Source: Epiperipatus broadwayi
Taxonomy: Eukaryota > Onychophora > Udeonychophora > Euonychophora > Peripatidae
DNA: 64,000 bases
NCBI GenBank assembly: GCA_028023455.1
Contig: JAQFVV010000143.1
Coordinates: 1,836,001-1,900,000 of the forward strand
Direction: 5' to 3'
Position numbers and translations under genes: made by a program
Shown: positions 50,763 through 61,879 of the stretch, piece after piece
Numbering within the stretch: the stretch's first letter is position 1
Layout of the letters: the number at the start of each line of letters is the position of its first letter
Notes under the pieces: generated by a model
What the model saw: only the letters and a program-made list of their open reading frames with translations
Database searches by the model: none
Told to the model about the DNA's origin: nothing

Positions 50763-51250
50763 AAAAGATTTTGCAAGAACTATCAGATGAAAATGAGAAA
50801 ATAGGTCTAAAGATAATTAAAAAGACTAAGATAATGGTTAAGATTGATAGTAATAAATTGGAAAAAGTTAATACTTATAAATTATTGATACAAGTTAAAA
50901 CAAAGTGGATAAAATTAATTATAGAATTAAATTTGGATAAAATGCTATTGATAGAAATAATTTAATATTAAAAAGAAATACATCTATATGCTTAACGATG
51001 AAAGTTTTTAATAAATAGGTTTTATTAATGTTTATTTATGAAACTTAGACTTAGACACTTAATAAAAAAGCAATACAGATTGCAGACTGTACATTGAAGG
51101 ATAGGAAGATGTATGTTGGATTTATTGAAAAGAGATTGAAGGCAAAATATTTGATTGAAAAAAAAAACATTTAAAAAAATGTAGAGGCTGAACTGAAGAT
51201 GGATTAAATATATCACTAGAGAAGAAGGCTCAGAAAAAAATATACTTAAG
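50763..51250 (+). pseudogene. LINE reverse transcriptase C-terminal remnant
   Basis: The first frame (from 50766) reads ILQELSDENEKIGLKI, then KKTKIMVK, then LEKVNTYKLL. This is the palm/thumb segment of non-LTR retrotransposon reverse transcriptases, where E-x-GLKIN-x-x-KTK and an L-x-x-V-x-x-x-x-YLG motif are standard. After a stop at 50963 broken frames give KVFNK, then VLLMFIYE, then TLRHLIKKQYRLQT, matching the following thumb region. The catalytic FADD-type box lies upstream in complete elements and is absent here. The fragment is 5'-truncated, as is usual for LINE insertions, and carries several stops. Confidence 0.8.
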
Positions 51251-52338
51251 TTGAATGAATGAAATAAGAAATTTGAAGAACGAAAGCTATGAATTGGAGA
51301 AGTTGAACTAAGGAGAAGTTGAACTAAAACTCGGAGTTCTTCATTCTGCTATAGATTGATAATGTTTGGAAATAATGCTAATGATTATGATGAAGAAGAA
51401 AAATATATATTTTGAAAACATAATGTAAGAATATTGGACTTGGGAAAGATTAGAATAGGCTATAAATATAACTTTATTTTTTTTAATATATTTTTAGGCA
51501 ACCCATTATCATTTAATTAATTATTTAATTAATATAGTACTTTACAGCAAAGCAAGAATTTTATATTATCAATGGTCATCTATCTATCTATATTTCCATA
51601 CATATTGAAACAGTAAGGTCTGCTTTGCAGATCTTCATTTCACCTTTTCTCACCTACTTCCTACCCTCATACCTTAGTTTGGACCCCAATCTATCGTAGT
51701 GTGTCTGCAATACACTTATATACCGAAAATCCCGCCTAATTTTAAACCACGAGCACAATGCTCGTATTATATATATAACTTATTCCCAAATAAAATAAAA
51801 TATTATGAATTATGTATTTGTTCACATAATTTACATTTATTAAAAAGTCAGTTATATAAGTCGTAATTGCGCACCCACTATGATATCCATTTTAAAACAT
51901 ATCAAAATTATAAATTGTTAGTTATTTTGTTTGGATCTATTTACAAATATATTACCGTCGTAATATATATTTTGATTTAAAATAAAATTCATTTAGTAAA
52001 TATTCGTTTAGTAGATAGATTCAAATATTACAATTTAAAATAAAATAATTTTCGTTTTATTTAATAAAAATCATCCCAAATATTTCTGTTAAAATAAATG
52101 AGGGACAATAGTTTAATTATATAAGTTTATCTAAAAACAGCAGCTGTCCACTTAAGTTTTCTTTAATTAGTAGCAGTAATTTTAATTAAATCTAGTTTCT
52201 AAATCGAATGTCGACAGGGAAGTTAATAAAAGAAATTAATTAATGTTGAATTCCTTTAGACATTCGGATAGATTTAATTACAGCAGATAAGTCCAATAAT
52301 TTTGTACGCTCCAGGGCAAATCTATTGTTAAATTTTAC

Positions 52339-52347
52339 TATAAAAAG
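52339..52347 (+). promoter_or_regulatory. TATA-box-like site
   Basis: TATAAAAAG, followed about 30 nt later by a pyrimidine-rich segment (ttttcttttgttctccattc) suitable for a transcription start. In AT-rich DNA such sites arise by chance; the CpG-richer context is what makes it worth noting. Confidence 0.3.
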
Positions 52348-52452
52348 GATGTTTTTCTTTTGTTCTCCATTCTAAGCTTCTAAAGAATTCTGAGTTGTTC
52401 TAAAATTCTAATAATTTGCTAACCTTGACATGTCCGAGTAGAGGCGTTTACG

Positions 52453-52548
52453 ATGGCTATGTCCCCTCGGAATAGCCAGCCGCTGCTCCATACCATCAGA
52501 AATTATCACACGGATCCTGGAACTGCTGCTGCCGCTGCCAAAATATGA
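52453..52548 (+). other. Small open frame in a candidate first exon
   Basis: ATG in a favourable context (acgATGg) opens a 31-codon frame beginning MAMSPRNSQPLLHTIRN and ending in a short Ala run before a stop. It lies about 110 nt after the TATA-like site and before a splice-donor-like cagag|gtaac at 52615/52616. The other two plus-strand frames are also largely open across 52440-52540, so the reading frame is not established. Confidence 0.25.
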
Positions 52549-54317
52549 ACATTCCAGATTTTGCTGCTGAATTATAAAACCTGCCGAACATCTACCTGCA
52601 AATGCTTCTCCAGAGGTAACCTAAATTAACTCAAGAGCTCTTGTGTTTCCTAACTAACATGCTATAGCTATTTAACATTGTTTTCTTATATTTCACAACT
52701 TCATTGTGTATTTATTTTGTGTGTTTAAATATGCTCAACATTTTGCTCTCTATCCTTGGGTTAATATTTTCTATTTATAAAGCTTTCTTTTATTTTATTA
52801 TGATAATGTGTCAGAATCGTCTTTGACCGAGAACTATTCCCTCTATTGAAAATAAGACGCCACTATTAAGGCATATTTTAAATTTATAATTTTCCAATTT
52901 TATTGTCTTGCAAATCACTCGTTCGAGGGCGATTCTTTTCTTTAATGTAACATAATCACATAGTTTAAAATCTACATGTTATTGATTTTAATCTAATATA
53001 AGAGTATGTGCGAAGTGAATGATAAAGTGTGTCCCCAAATGCATGATTGCGTATATAAATCTATACTTACTTTTCAAACCCGCAAGCATGCATTTTCCTA
53101 TTTTAATTACCGTGTTCTACTTTCATTATAAAGTTCATCATTGACGTCGAGAATGTGCGGACCCTCTTAAATGAATTTCGGGGAATTTGATTGGGCATTT
53201 CTCTTAATCCAAGTAAAACTCATTTAATATGTTTTTATATACACTAGTCTCGTATTGCTGGTACATGAATTGGTTGTTGAGACCGCTTTGTTTTATTTTT
53301 CCAAGGATTCTTTACATGGCAAAGTCGTTCTTTTCGCTTATTGCAAGTTTCAGGCAGAGGGTGTTCACCAATGACACCCTGGGAATTAAACCAATCGTCA
53401 CACAGTCGCTAAGTTTCGCTGTTCATCAAAATACTTTCCTACGGGTTAGCGGTGAGATGCCCTCCGTAATTATTCCGGATCTTCAATATTGTTTCATTTT
53501 ATATTTATTTTAAAAGATCCGTGACTTAAACGAGTCACACCCTCCAACTTTATAAATTCACTATCAGCAATACTGACCTCCCAATACAAATCTATTATTA
53601 TTCTCAAATAAATGCTTTGATCCCATTCCCACGTTTGCTTAGTAAGCTTTTGTCCTTACTATTCTCGAAATCAATAAATATTTTAGAACATTTAATTTCA
53701 AATATTGTCTTAAACTTGTCTATTTACTCAAAGCACCTCGCACATATTCCTATCTCGTCAAGCACATTATCGTAATGCTATTAGCCTGAGGAATAGAATA
53801 TATCACTCTGTTTTAAAACCTTTTTGTCATTACTGAAATATAAATGCCAACAATTATTTAATACGCGTCCCTGTCTCATATAAGCAGACAGTGGCGTTTT
53901 ATATATTTATATAAATAAATTGTGTGAAATTATTTAAAACTAAATTTTATCTCTTATTTTATTTGATTCCTATCACTGTCTCGGTCTATATATATATATT
54001 TTCTGCATTTCTTTTATAAATCCATAGATGTTAATTAGCCACCCAAACTTATCTTAGTATAGAGTCTTTTGTTTCTCCCTGACCACCAGGCACCGGTAAA
54101 AGGTTATACTAGTTGTAGCATCAGATGCGTTATCACGTAGGTGGCACTGTGAAATTTGGACTTTAGATTCGAACTTAGTATATCTAGAAGGCAACCCCTC
54201 CTAGAATGTTCAGTTTAGTGTCTGGGGTTTGAATTATGCAGTGTGTTAGCGAGATAGACGATTCTGACCGTTACAATATTAAATCACTATTTTATTAATT
54301 GATACAGTAGCAACTTT

Positions 54318-54600
54318 TACCATACAATATTATCACTTAGTGCAAGCCTTAATACAATAGATTCTAGAAGGTTAATACTTCAAAATTCCTAGCTAGTGCC
54401 TACCCACCCAATATCCCCAGATTAGTTTTTAGTTTATGGCTTTCATTATTTTTCTACCCACTGATGAAAGGCACTAAATATTTTGATGCACTAATCTTCT
54501 GGTATCCATTGATTATATAGCTTGGACTAGGTGGCAATATTGTATGGAGAAATTGCTATGTATGCATAAGTAATGGTGGTCATGTAATATTATAGTGGTA
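54318..54600. repeat. Palindromic dispersed repeat, copy D
   Basis: It carries cacttagtgcaagcc on the left and ggcaatattgtatggaga on the right, with ctgatgaaaggcactaaat between them. The right end gcataagtaatggtggtcat is the inverted form of the family's terminal sequence, so in this copy the terminal inversion is visible. Confidence 0.7.
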
Positions 54601-54609
54601 TTTTATTGA

Positions 54610-54915
54610 TTCATTACGGACTGAAGGATATTAGAAAAGATAATATTTGATTCATGATTAATTAGTGTTTTTGAAAAATGTTTTCTTTAATATATCATTT
54701 TCACTGTTATCCATTAGTTAATTTATAAGATTGATATAGACCATTTATGAATGTATCTTTTGGAAAATTAATAACATAAAACCTAAAGATATTTTTTAAC
54801 AATTAAAATTTATATATGAAAAATATTAGTAAATAAAGATACAACATCAATGATATTTTTAAATACATATTCAAGTAAAATGGGTATAAACACTCTTAAT
54901 TCTTTTTACCATTAA
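54610..54915. other. AT-rich stretch without recognisable feature
   Basis: Nothing is seen between the palindromic repeat and the hAT element. Confidence 0.5.
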
Positions 54916-54916
54916 T

Positions 54917-55899
54917 CAGTGGATCTCAACCTTTTATAGTATTTGGAATTCAATCTTCCATATCAACTTTAATCGCTTTCACCATCAATGATTTTTTGGA
55001 GCCCTAATATTTTTTGTCTATATTTATTTTTGGTTTTCTGGATACATGGAAGCAAGGTTAAAATTCCACATAAATAGTGAAATTATACCATTGGCAACAA
55101 TAAACATATATCGGACGTGGGTGTCAACTGACTGTCAACGTAAATGCTTTTTTGTAGAAAACTATAATTATGGAACACAAACATAAAGTGAAAAAACTTA
55201 GAAATGTTTACAAAGGTCAATTTCTTAACATCTGTACAATGATAAGGAACAAATTAAAGTTTTATTTGCAACTATTGAAAATCATTTAACTATATTGACT
55301 CAAAATCTTATAAGGCATTTTATATATAACAGATGAAAACTTCATAGTAAGATATGAGATGATCAAAGATTCTTTTCAAAATACACTAGAAGAATTCTCA
55401 AATGCAGAACAAAAACTATTTATAGACCATATGACAAGTGGTAAAATTAAAAGGCAATTCAATAATAAGTAATTGTCTAAATTTTGAGCCAGACTGAATA
55501 ATCAGTTTTCTGTACTGAAAGACATCTTATCTTTCCGAACACGATTTTCTGCAGAAGCTGTAGTGAAGACAAAATGTAGGTCTCAACTAAATATAGAATA
55601 TAAAGTCAGACTGTAAATTTCAAATGAACACCTTTTTATGAAAAACTTTGCTTTGTAAGACAGGTTTAAAGAAGTCATTAATTTGTGGAATTTTAAATAA
55701 CTAATAAAATACCTTTTGTGTTACTTATATATATATATTTACCCATTTTTAAGGGTGACATTTTATTTTTGTATTAACAAAATGTATCTTTTCTTATTTT
55801 GGTTTTAATATTAAAAAAATTCAAATTTTTTTGCCTATTTTTCAAGTCTTTGTGCCTACTCTTTTATTATTTCACACTTTCTAAGGTTGAAAATCACTG
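54917..55899 (+). mobile_element. Internally deleted hAT transposon
   Basis: The left end is cagtggatctcaacctttta (54917) and the right end is aaggttgaaaatcactg (ending 55899), diverged terminal inverted repeats of the hAT type. The flanking 8-mers ccattaat (54909-54916) and ccatagat (55900-55907) match at 6 of 8, consistent with an old target duplication. Inside, only the C-terminal end of a transposase remains. At 983 bp it is an internal deletion derivative of a different lineage from the 10.1-kb element, as the ends differ. Confidence 0.8.
55340..55640 (+). pseudogene. hAT transposase C-terminal remnant
   Basis: Broken plus-strand frames give DSFQNTLEEFSNAEQKLF, then FSAEAVVKTKCRSQLNIEYK, then ISNEHLF. 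The second block matches the hAT dimerisation-domain signature (F-S-x-x-x-x-x-KTK-x-RS-QLN), as in the KNKYHSQL motif of the transposase at 10.3 kb. The catalytic core is missing. Position near the right end of the element and same orientation agree with an internally deleted hAT. Confidence 0.65.
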
Positions 55900-56488
55900 C
55901 CATAGATAAAAATCATTTGTTTAGCTTGGGTGTGAATTTTAGTATCCCTGTTTAATCATTGGGTGATTAATAGCATAAAAATAATTTTCTTAATATTTGC
56001 TCAACAAGTTTGTCAATAATCAAAACTGTAAATTATTATAAATATTAACTATTTTAAATGAATTTTGATTGGAGTTATCATACTTGGTTGAAAAGTCATC
56101 TTAAAATCACACAATCTCCAAACCTTCAGCTACAAGTACCAGTAATGACTAATGGGCGAAATACAAAATCTCAAGCCAATGTTTATATAATTCTGGGGAT
56201 TATGTTGGAAGTAATCAAATATTAAGTATTAAAAGTATTTAATTAATTTTGTCAATAATATATTTTTATATAGTAATTATGATAGTATTTTTGCTTTCCC
56301 AAGTTCATCATAAATATATATCCATATATATGCGCATATATAATTTAATTCATGTTTTAAATTTTTACATCATTCAAACGTATTCAAATGCCTTTTAGCA
56401 TATAATTAACTGAGCTTGTTTAATAAATAGTTGTCAAATTGAATATGTATATTATAGTAATATTTTGAACTTTACAACAGTATCTTAT

Positions 56489-56676
56489 AATATTCACATA
56501 AATGTTCTGGACATTTAGACAGAAAAAGTATATATATTAATTTAGCTTTTATTCATGCTTTCGATATATAAAACATCATAATTATACCAAAAGCATGCTA
56601 AGCATGAATAAAAGCTGAATTTAAAATATACAGACTACCTTTTCTGTATAAATGTCCAGAACATTTGTTGAATATT
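56489..56676. repeat. Inverted repeat with about 75-nt arms
   Basis: Arms 56489-56560 and 56600-56676 pair: aaatgttctggacattta with taaatgtccagaacattt, and gcttttattcatgctt with aagcatgaataaaagc. The AT-rich loop is about 39 nt. No coding content is seen. Confidence 0.8.
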
Positions 56677-56689
56677 ACAATTATCCAGG

Positions 56690-59150
56690 AGAAAGAAAAA
56701 ATCTTTGATGTTGAGAATAATATTTTATGCAAAAGTGAAATAATGACTTTATCTCTTATCCTAGTATAATAGTGTTGAAATTAAAAAATAAAAATATATA
56801 AAGTTATCTAATCTACAAAGAAGAGGTTAAGCATGTTCAGGCAAACGTATGTAGAGGGTGACAAATCAATGCAGTTACTTTGTGTGTGTGTTTTGAGATG
56901 CAGAAATATAAATGATATTAGTGACATTTAATTACTGTTAAATCAACAGCAAACAGAAAAAATTTATTTTCAAAATTTTTAAAATTATATTTTCATGCAT
57001 TGCAAATGCGTAAATGATGTCAATTTTAAATTCTAAAAAAATATTTTAATCTAAATAGTTGATTTTATCTTATGCATTATTTTATTTAATACAGAAAGAA
57101 TAAAAATATATTTATTCCAGTTATTAGAATAATTTAATTTAAAGTGTTAAATATATTGTCTACCAACACACAAACATGTACTAAATATTATTGTAAATGC
57201 AATAACATACTTCAAAAAATAATTACAATAAACAGGAGAATAATTACATTTGCTGTTCTTTGTAGAGCTAAACTTTCAATAAATATTTAATTTTAACAAC
57301 AATTAAGATACTGTAAATGAAATACTTCAGGCACTTATAGGATACATGTTTCGCCAAATAAATCTCAACTTATTGCCAAAAAGTTAGAATTTAAAACATA
57401 AATGTGTGTCAACGTGAGTGTGATAAAAATAAACTTTAATTTGTTGGAGTATGTACATGAATGAGATACCACTCTAAGATAAATTATTAATTTGTTTGTT
57501 TTCAAATAGATTTTTTGATTTGTAAAAATGATTATGAATTAAAGGGGAAAAGAATTGATTTTGGATTTTTCGTTGAGCGAATTTTAAAATGCGCATATTT
57601 CATTAAATCAGTTTAAAATCAACTCGCTCCCGTGTTTCTAATCTTCATTAATCTAGCAAAATATTAACATTTTCTCATTTCCTTTTATTCTTAAATTTAA
57701 TTAAAATAATTTCTTATGTAAGCTTTATATAAAGCTATAAAATTGTGTATATAATGTATATATTACTAGTACAGTATCACATGACTCTCATCCACTTACT
57801 CATGTGAGATCAAGGCCTTATAACTGTCATAAACGAGATCTCTGAAATATATAAAAACTGATCTGCTATCAGACCTATATAATTATGCAAATGAGATATT
57901 ACCTTATAATAGTTTAAAATAGTAAAAGATATGCTAAATGCATTAATTAGTTACATTTTTAAAGGAAAAAGGTAGAAACTAGACTGGAGATCGGAATGTT
58001 ATAGCACTGCACTATCTAGAATTCTTGATTACTCAAGCTTATATTAGAATAAAGTGAAGATAAAGGTATACATTGCATTAAAAAAGATTTTTATTCAATA
58101 CATAACATTGAATACAATGATTTATATATATATAATTTAATATGTTCTGTGCAGTTTAAAACAATGGAAGAGTGATAAACTTAGAACTAAAAATTTGTGT
58201 ATCAATTCCCAGTTTAAGAAAATGGATTTTTGTTGAGCTCAATCTGGCTATAGAACTGCTTAAATGTTATATGATTTTGTAATCAAATATAAAATTACTG
58301 TTATGTATGCTGTGGCATTGGGGAAGCATAAGCTAAAGGATTCCAAAATTCAAGTCTGTCACTTTGACGGATGAATGTGATATACCTTTGCAAGCAATAA
58401 TTATTTCACTATTATTTTTATCAATAAGAATTAGGATTCATATATGTTTGTGATATATGTACTTATCAGTCAATTACTTTTCTATATACCCACCTGTTAT
58501 ATATGTATTTATTGCATTACTATATAGAGTATGTATAAATTAGATTGATTTATTTTAGATAAAAATGATTCCCTAATTAAAAATTAAAATTAATTTTTTT
58601 TATTCATTTTTTACCACTAATTTTTTGCAAAGCATTTTAGTCTTGGCTTTGAGATTATATATTGTAATGGTATACATATGCCGTTACACTAATTTAAAAT
58701 TAAAATAAAAACTAAAAGCTAAAATTAAAAGAGTTGTTAAACGTATATATATATTCGCACAGATGCAAAACTTTAAAAGTTTTTTTTTTTTTTTAAATAA
58801 AAAAAAAGTATTTGAACGTACTTTTTTATAAAAAAAAAAGGTAAAGATATAAATATAAAATATTTTTATTAAAAAGTAATATAAATGAAAAAGATTCCTA
58901 TGTAATCTCAGTAAATGGAAATGATTGTGTTATTAATTATAGAAAAGCAAACTAGCCCTGGGGCTCTTATATAAAAAAAGTCAGATGAAAGATATAGATA
59001 AGAGAACAAAAAGAAAATTAGATGTCCAATAGAAGCAGCAACCAACACTCGGACCTTAATGAAAATTTGGAACAGGAAAACATGTTCAGTGAATCCAGAC
59101 GATTTGTACAAAAAGAAAAATATTCAAATTAAGTTAGTTCCAGCTTGATT
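56690..59150. other. AT-rich stretch; nothing firmly assigned
   Basis: Around 57975-58040 gaaactagactggagat recalls the palindromic repeat family (gaaactagtctggagat at 31 kb). At 59015-59130 a 40-codon plus-strand frame (TLMKIWNRKTCSVNPDD) is open after an AG but lacks a donor, so I do not call it an exon. Confidence 0.4.
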
Positions 59151-59241
59151 TTTTTTGAGAAGGGTGATAAGATGCACTTTTCACCCTCTCTCACTTATTT
59201 CAAATGAAATGACTGTTGAATTATGAATGGTATTGTTGCAG

Positions 59242-59375
59242 ACCCCGAATCATATGGGTATTGCCATAAAATAGTACCAGGATTGAAACAGCTAAGGCCA
59301 CCTCCAGTACAACAGACCGGTCTTCCAATAAAGACTTCACAGGAATTGGCATCAGGAACTGGGAGCTCTTCTACT
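59242..59375 (+). CDS. Candidate internal coding exon, unrecognised protein
   Basis: An acceptor-like ttgttgcag (ends 59241) and a strong donor ACT|gtaaga (59376) bound 134 nt that is far richer in G and C than its flanks. One frame stays open throughout (two bases, then 44 codons): PESYGYCHKIVPGLKQLRPP is followed by a segment rich in Ser, Thr, Gln and Gly. The exon ends on a codon boundary. I cannot name the protein. A YGYC...LRPPP order is faintly reminiscent of the end of an MBT repeat (G-W-C ... L-x-PP), but this is weak. A retained pseudogene exon or chance open segment is possible. No neighbouring exon is certain. Confidence 0.45.
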
Positions 59376-59399
59376 GTAAGATATGAACTGTGAAACTTT

Positions 59400-59700
59400 A
59401 AAAAGGTAATTCAAAAACTTTCGTCAAGATTTGACAAACTTTTAATTTCAACTAAACCTAATTTTAAAATGAACTTTTGTCTGACTTTTAAGATTTCAAA
59501 ATCAATTATTAATGTTTAATTTTATATATTTGAGTTTGCTAATTTAATCATTCCCATTTTTTTTTATATTAATATTTGTTGACTAAATTATATAAATGTT
59601 AAATTTAAGTCGGGCATGAAAGACTGCATAGATTTGTAAAGTTATATTAATTAATTAAGGGAGGGTTAATCTTAGGTTATTTGTTTCATAGTTAAATTGG
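59400..59700. other. AT-rich stretch, putative intron
   Basis: AT-rich sequence after the candidate exon with no further coding signal. Confidence 0.35.
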
Positions 59701-59719
59701 GTTAATCGATTGGATATAT

Positions 59720-60170
59720 TGGTATAATTAGTAAATGTAGCATGAGATCCGCTATGTGCAGGATCATATGATATGCCGCACTTGGGCAAAATAAGTCCCA
59801 TTTCTCACTGACCATCGGAAGCAGATGGTATTCCCTGCTCCTTGGATCACCCCTTTAGCCTATGTAATGGGATAGTAAGACAGAAAATGCAGTCCCATTT
59901 CTATAGAGGTTTTTTTTATTGTTCTTTGCCAGACAGATGTACCATACCTGTACTGGGTGAGAGTCAATGTCTTCCATAACCATGCTGTTCAGATGTGCAT
60001 TCCTGACAGTATGGTATTGTGCCATCGTATTCATGCTGCATTGAATACATCTATATATCAGATAGATTGGCGTTAGTTTGAATGCGAACTTTCGGCCTAA
60101 GGTTAAATAAGGGATAGAATATTTTCTTTTCAAATGCAATCTATGTAGTTTATTCATACTCAAGACTCTA
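59720..60170 (-). other. Unassigned block with a 102-codon minus-strand frame
   Basis: The region is more balanced in composition than its surroundings. On the minus strand 59855-60163 is open (begins MSMNKLHRLHLKRKYSIPYL, later VMEDIDSHPVQVWYICL). I see no family signature and no splice sites that clearly delimit it. It may be a transposon remnant or an exon. The plus strand is broken. Confidence 0.25.
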
Positions 60171-60419
60171 ATAAAATATTATTAAATTCATCTGTGTGGA
60201 TTGTTTAAAATAAAAATTTAAATGTAAAAATTAATAACCAATCTAAAATAATACATTTTATTCCTCCATTTTATTTATATGTATGTTAATAAATGTTTGT
60301 GTGTTAATTACTGGCAGTGGCTTATTTCATTTTTTTTTTAAATATTAATATATTTCTTTTAAGCAAGTTTTATATTAAATCTCTGCATCTCCATGAGCTA
60401 GTGGCAAGGGCTGATGGTC

Positions 60420-60535
60420 AATAAAATAAAAAAGTTAGATCTTAACAGCGCATATCTGCCTACTCTATAAATTTTCCAGGTTCAAATAGCCTGGTGGCGC
60501 CCTAGATACGGTAAGACTCAATTATGACCCGACTG
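60420..60535 (-). repeat. Second copy of the GGCGCC-type SINE fragment
   Basis: The segment 60476-60520 (aggttcaaatagcctggtgg, then cgccctaga) is colinear with 28771-28810. Divergence is substantial. The B-box-bearing part seen at 28.7 kb is not clear here. Confidence 0.4.
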
Positions 60536-61089
60536 TTATAATACATATGACATGTCCCTGGAAAACTTGATATTACTAATGCTTAGCAATGAAGTAAGTA
60601 GCTGCATAAATTTATTTTATATAAGAAGTGAATTATTCACAATTTTCATGAATTACTAATCAGCAAGATGTAACTGTTATAGATATTTGTGTGAGAATAA
60701 TTTTAAAATCTGGTCAAATTATAAATAATTGTAAATCAGAATTATAAATACAAAACAAATGTTTTTGATATTTTTAGAAGTTAATATTTATATCCTTCTT
60801 TACTCCCATTTAATTTCTATTTTCAATTATAACTGAAATTATATAAGCACTAGAAACCACTGAGTAAGAAAAGCTTAAAACTGATATCATACTTGTGGCA
60901 ATGGCTAATGGATGAGAGAATTGTGGGTAAAATATATAATGTAAATTTTATGTAAGTGTATGCAAATAAGTTAAATGATCCACTTTTTAGAAAGGAATAA
61001 ACTGGATTCCTTCTTATTTATTGAATTAGCATTGTTGGCAATATGCCAAGCCTCCTTCATTTTGCATTTAAAATCATTCTTTTCTATAG

Positions 61090-61308
61090 ATCCAACACTA
61101 GCTGGTGTAGGCTCGAATGTATGGCTCAGTTTGTCTTCATGCAGATATGTGGTCTGGATTGTTTTTGCCCTTCTATGGAAGTATTGGTGTTGGAACAATC
61201 TTCTTGCAGGCAGGCATGAGATTCTCTAAAGTAAATTACATTGCTGTTATTATAGCTGCAAAAAAATCTTATAAACAGTATTGGGGAATTGCTCAGTGGG
61301 GAGTTTAA
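61090..61308 (+). CDS. Weak exon candidate, frame ambiguous
   Basis: An acceptor-like ttttctatag ends at 61089, and a donor-like TCTAAA|gtaaat lies at 61231. Two overlapping frames are open across the GC-richer core. One gives DPTLAGVGSNVWLSLSS and stops at 61229. The other, from 61117, gives MYGSVCLHADMWSGLFLPFY and runs to 61308. Both are hydrophobic. Because neither frame is clearly preferred, this could be a decayed exon with a frameshift. Joining it directly to the 59242 exon at the first acceptor would give an immediate stop, so linkage is doubtful. Confidence 0.2.
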
Positions 61309-61319
61309 TTTTAGAATTA

Positions 61320-61815
61320 TCAATGAACCAATTTACAGTGGGTGGGGTTTGAAGTCTGAGCCTATATGAATCAGAGCAGATTTTATCTATACTTCAGGAA
61401 ACTTTAGGAATATAGGGGAGTGATATTCAAAACTTGATGTCAGTTGGTGTATATATAGATCTGGTCTTTTTGTAGAATCTTTTATTCCTTAAAAGTTAGT
61501 CTTATGAAATTAAATATTGTGGAAATACAGTATATACATTCTTAAAGTTGCTTGGAATTAACATTCATTCTATCATCAAGTTTTAATTTGCAAGTCAAAC
61601 TTTTGTACTCACAACTTTGACACCATCCAGTTTAGATAAATACATTGGTGATTAGTTTAAAAGGTAATTGCTTTTAAATACCCTACTGTGGGGAAAAAAT
61701 CATCTGTTATCTCCTGGGTATATTGAAAAAGAAGTTATTTCTTCCTTAGCTAGTCAATAGTGTGTTTGGATGTCTGATTCTGATTTAATAACCAATAATT
61801 ATTGGTTTCTAACAG
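61320..61815. other. No recognisable feature
   Basis: Moderately AT-rich sequence with no supported frame. A possible intron if the flanking exon candidates are real. Confidence 0.35.
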
Positions 61816-61872
61816 TATTGGCTATTTATTGACCGGCAACCTAAAAAATTTATGTTTATGGATCATTTTCAG
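61816..61872 (+). CDS. Candidate 57-nt exon with good splice sites
   Basis: A pyrimidine-rich acceptor ttggtttctaacag ends at 61815, and an almost ideal donor CAG|gtaggt follows 61872. The 57 nt are open in phase 0 and read YWLFIDRQPKKFMFMDHFQ. The 3n length fits a small internal exon. The protein is not recognised and the exon is too short to prove coding on its own. Confidence 0.3.
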
Positions 61873-61879
61873 GTAGGTA

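Larger units (their letters stand above)
51660..54250. other. CpG-retaining, higher-complexity block
   Basis: CpG dinucleotides are scarce in most of the window but frequent here: by eye about nine in 52290-52590 and about sixteen in 53130-53540. The sequence also has fewer simple repeats. It contains a TATA-like site (52339), a candidate first exon ending at a splice donor (52615) and a 94-codon plus-strand frame (53229-53513, MFLYTLVSYCW...) with no similarity I recognise. It may be a promoter or conserved non-coding region of a host gene, or a recent insertion. No flanking duplication was found. Confidence 0.45.

Noticed and set aside
59015-59150. 40-codon open segment before the 59.2-kb exon candidate
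   Set aside because: It starts after a weak acceptor and runs to a stop without a splice donor, so it cannot be linked to the next exon.
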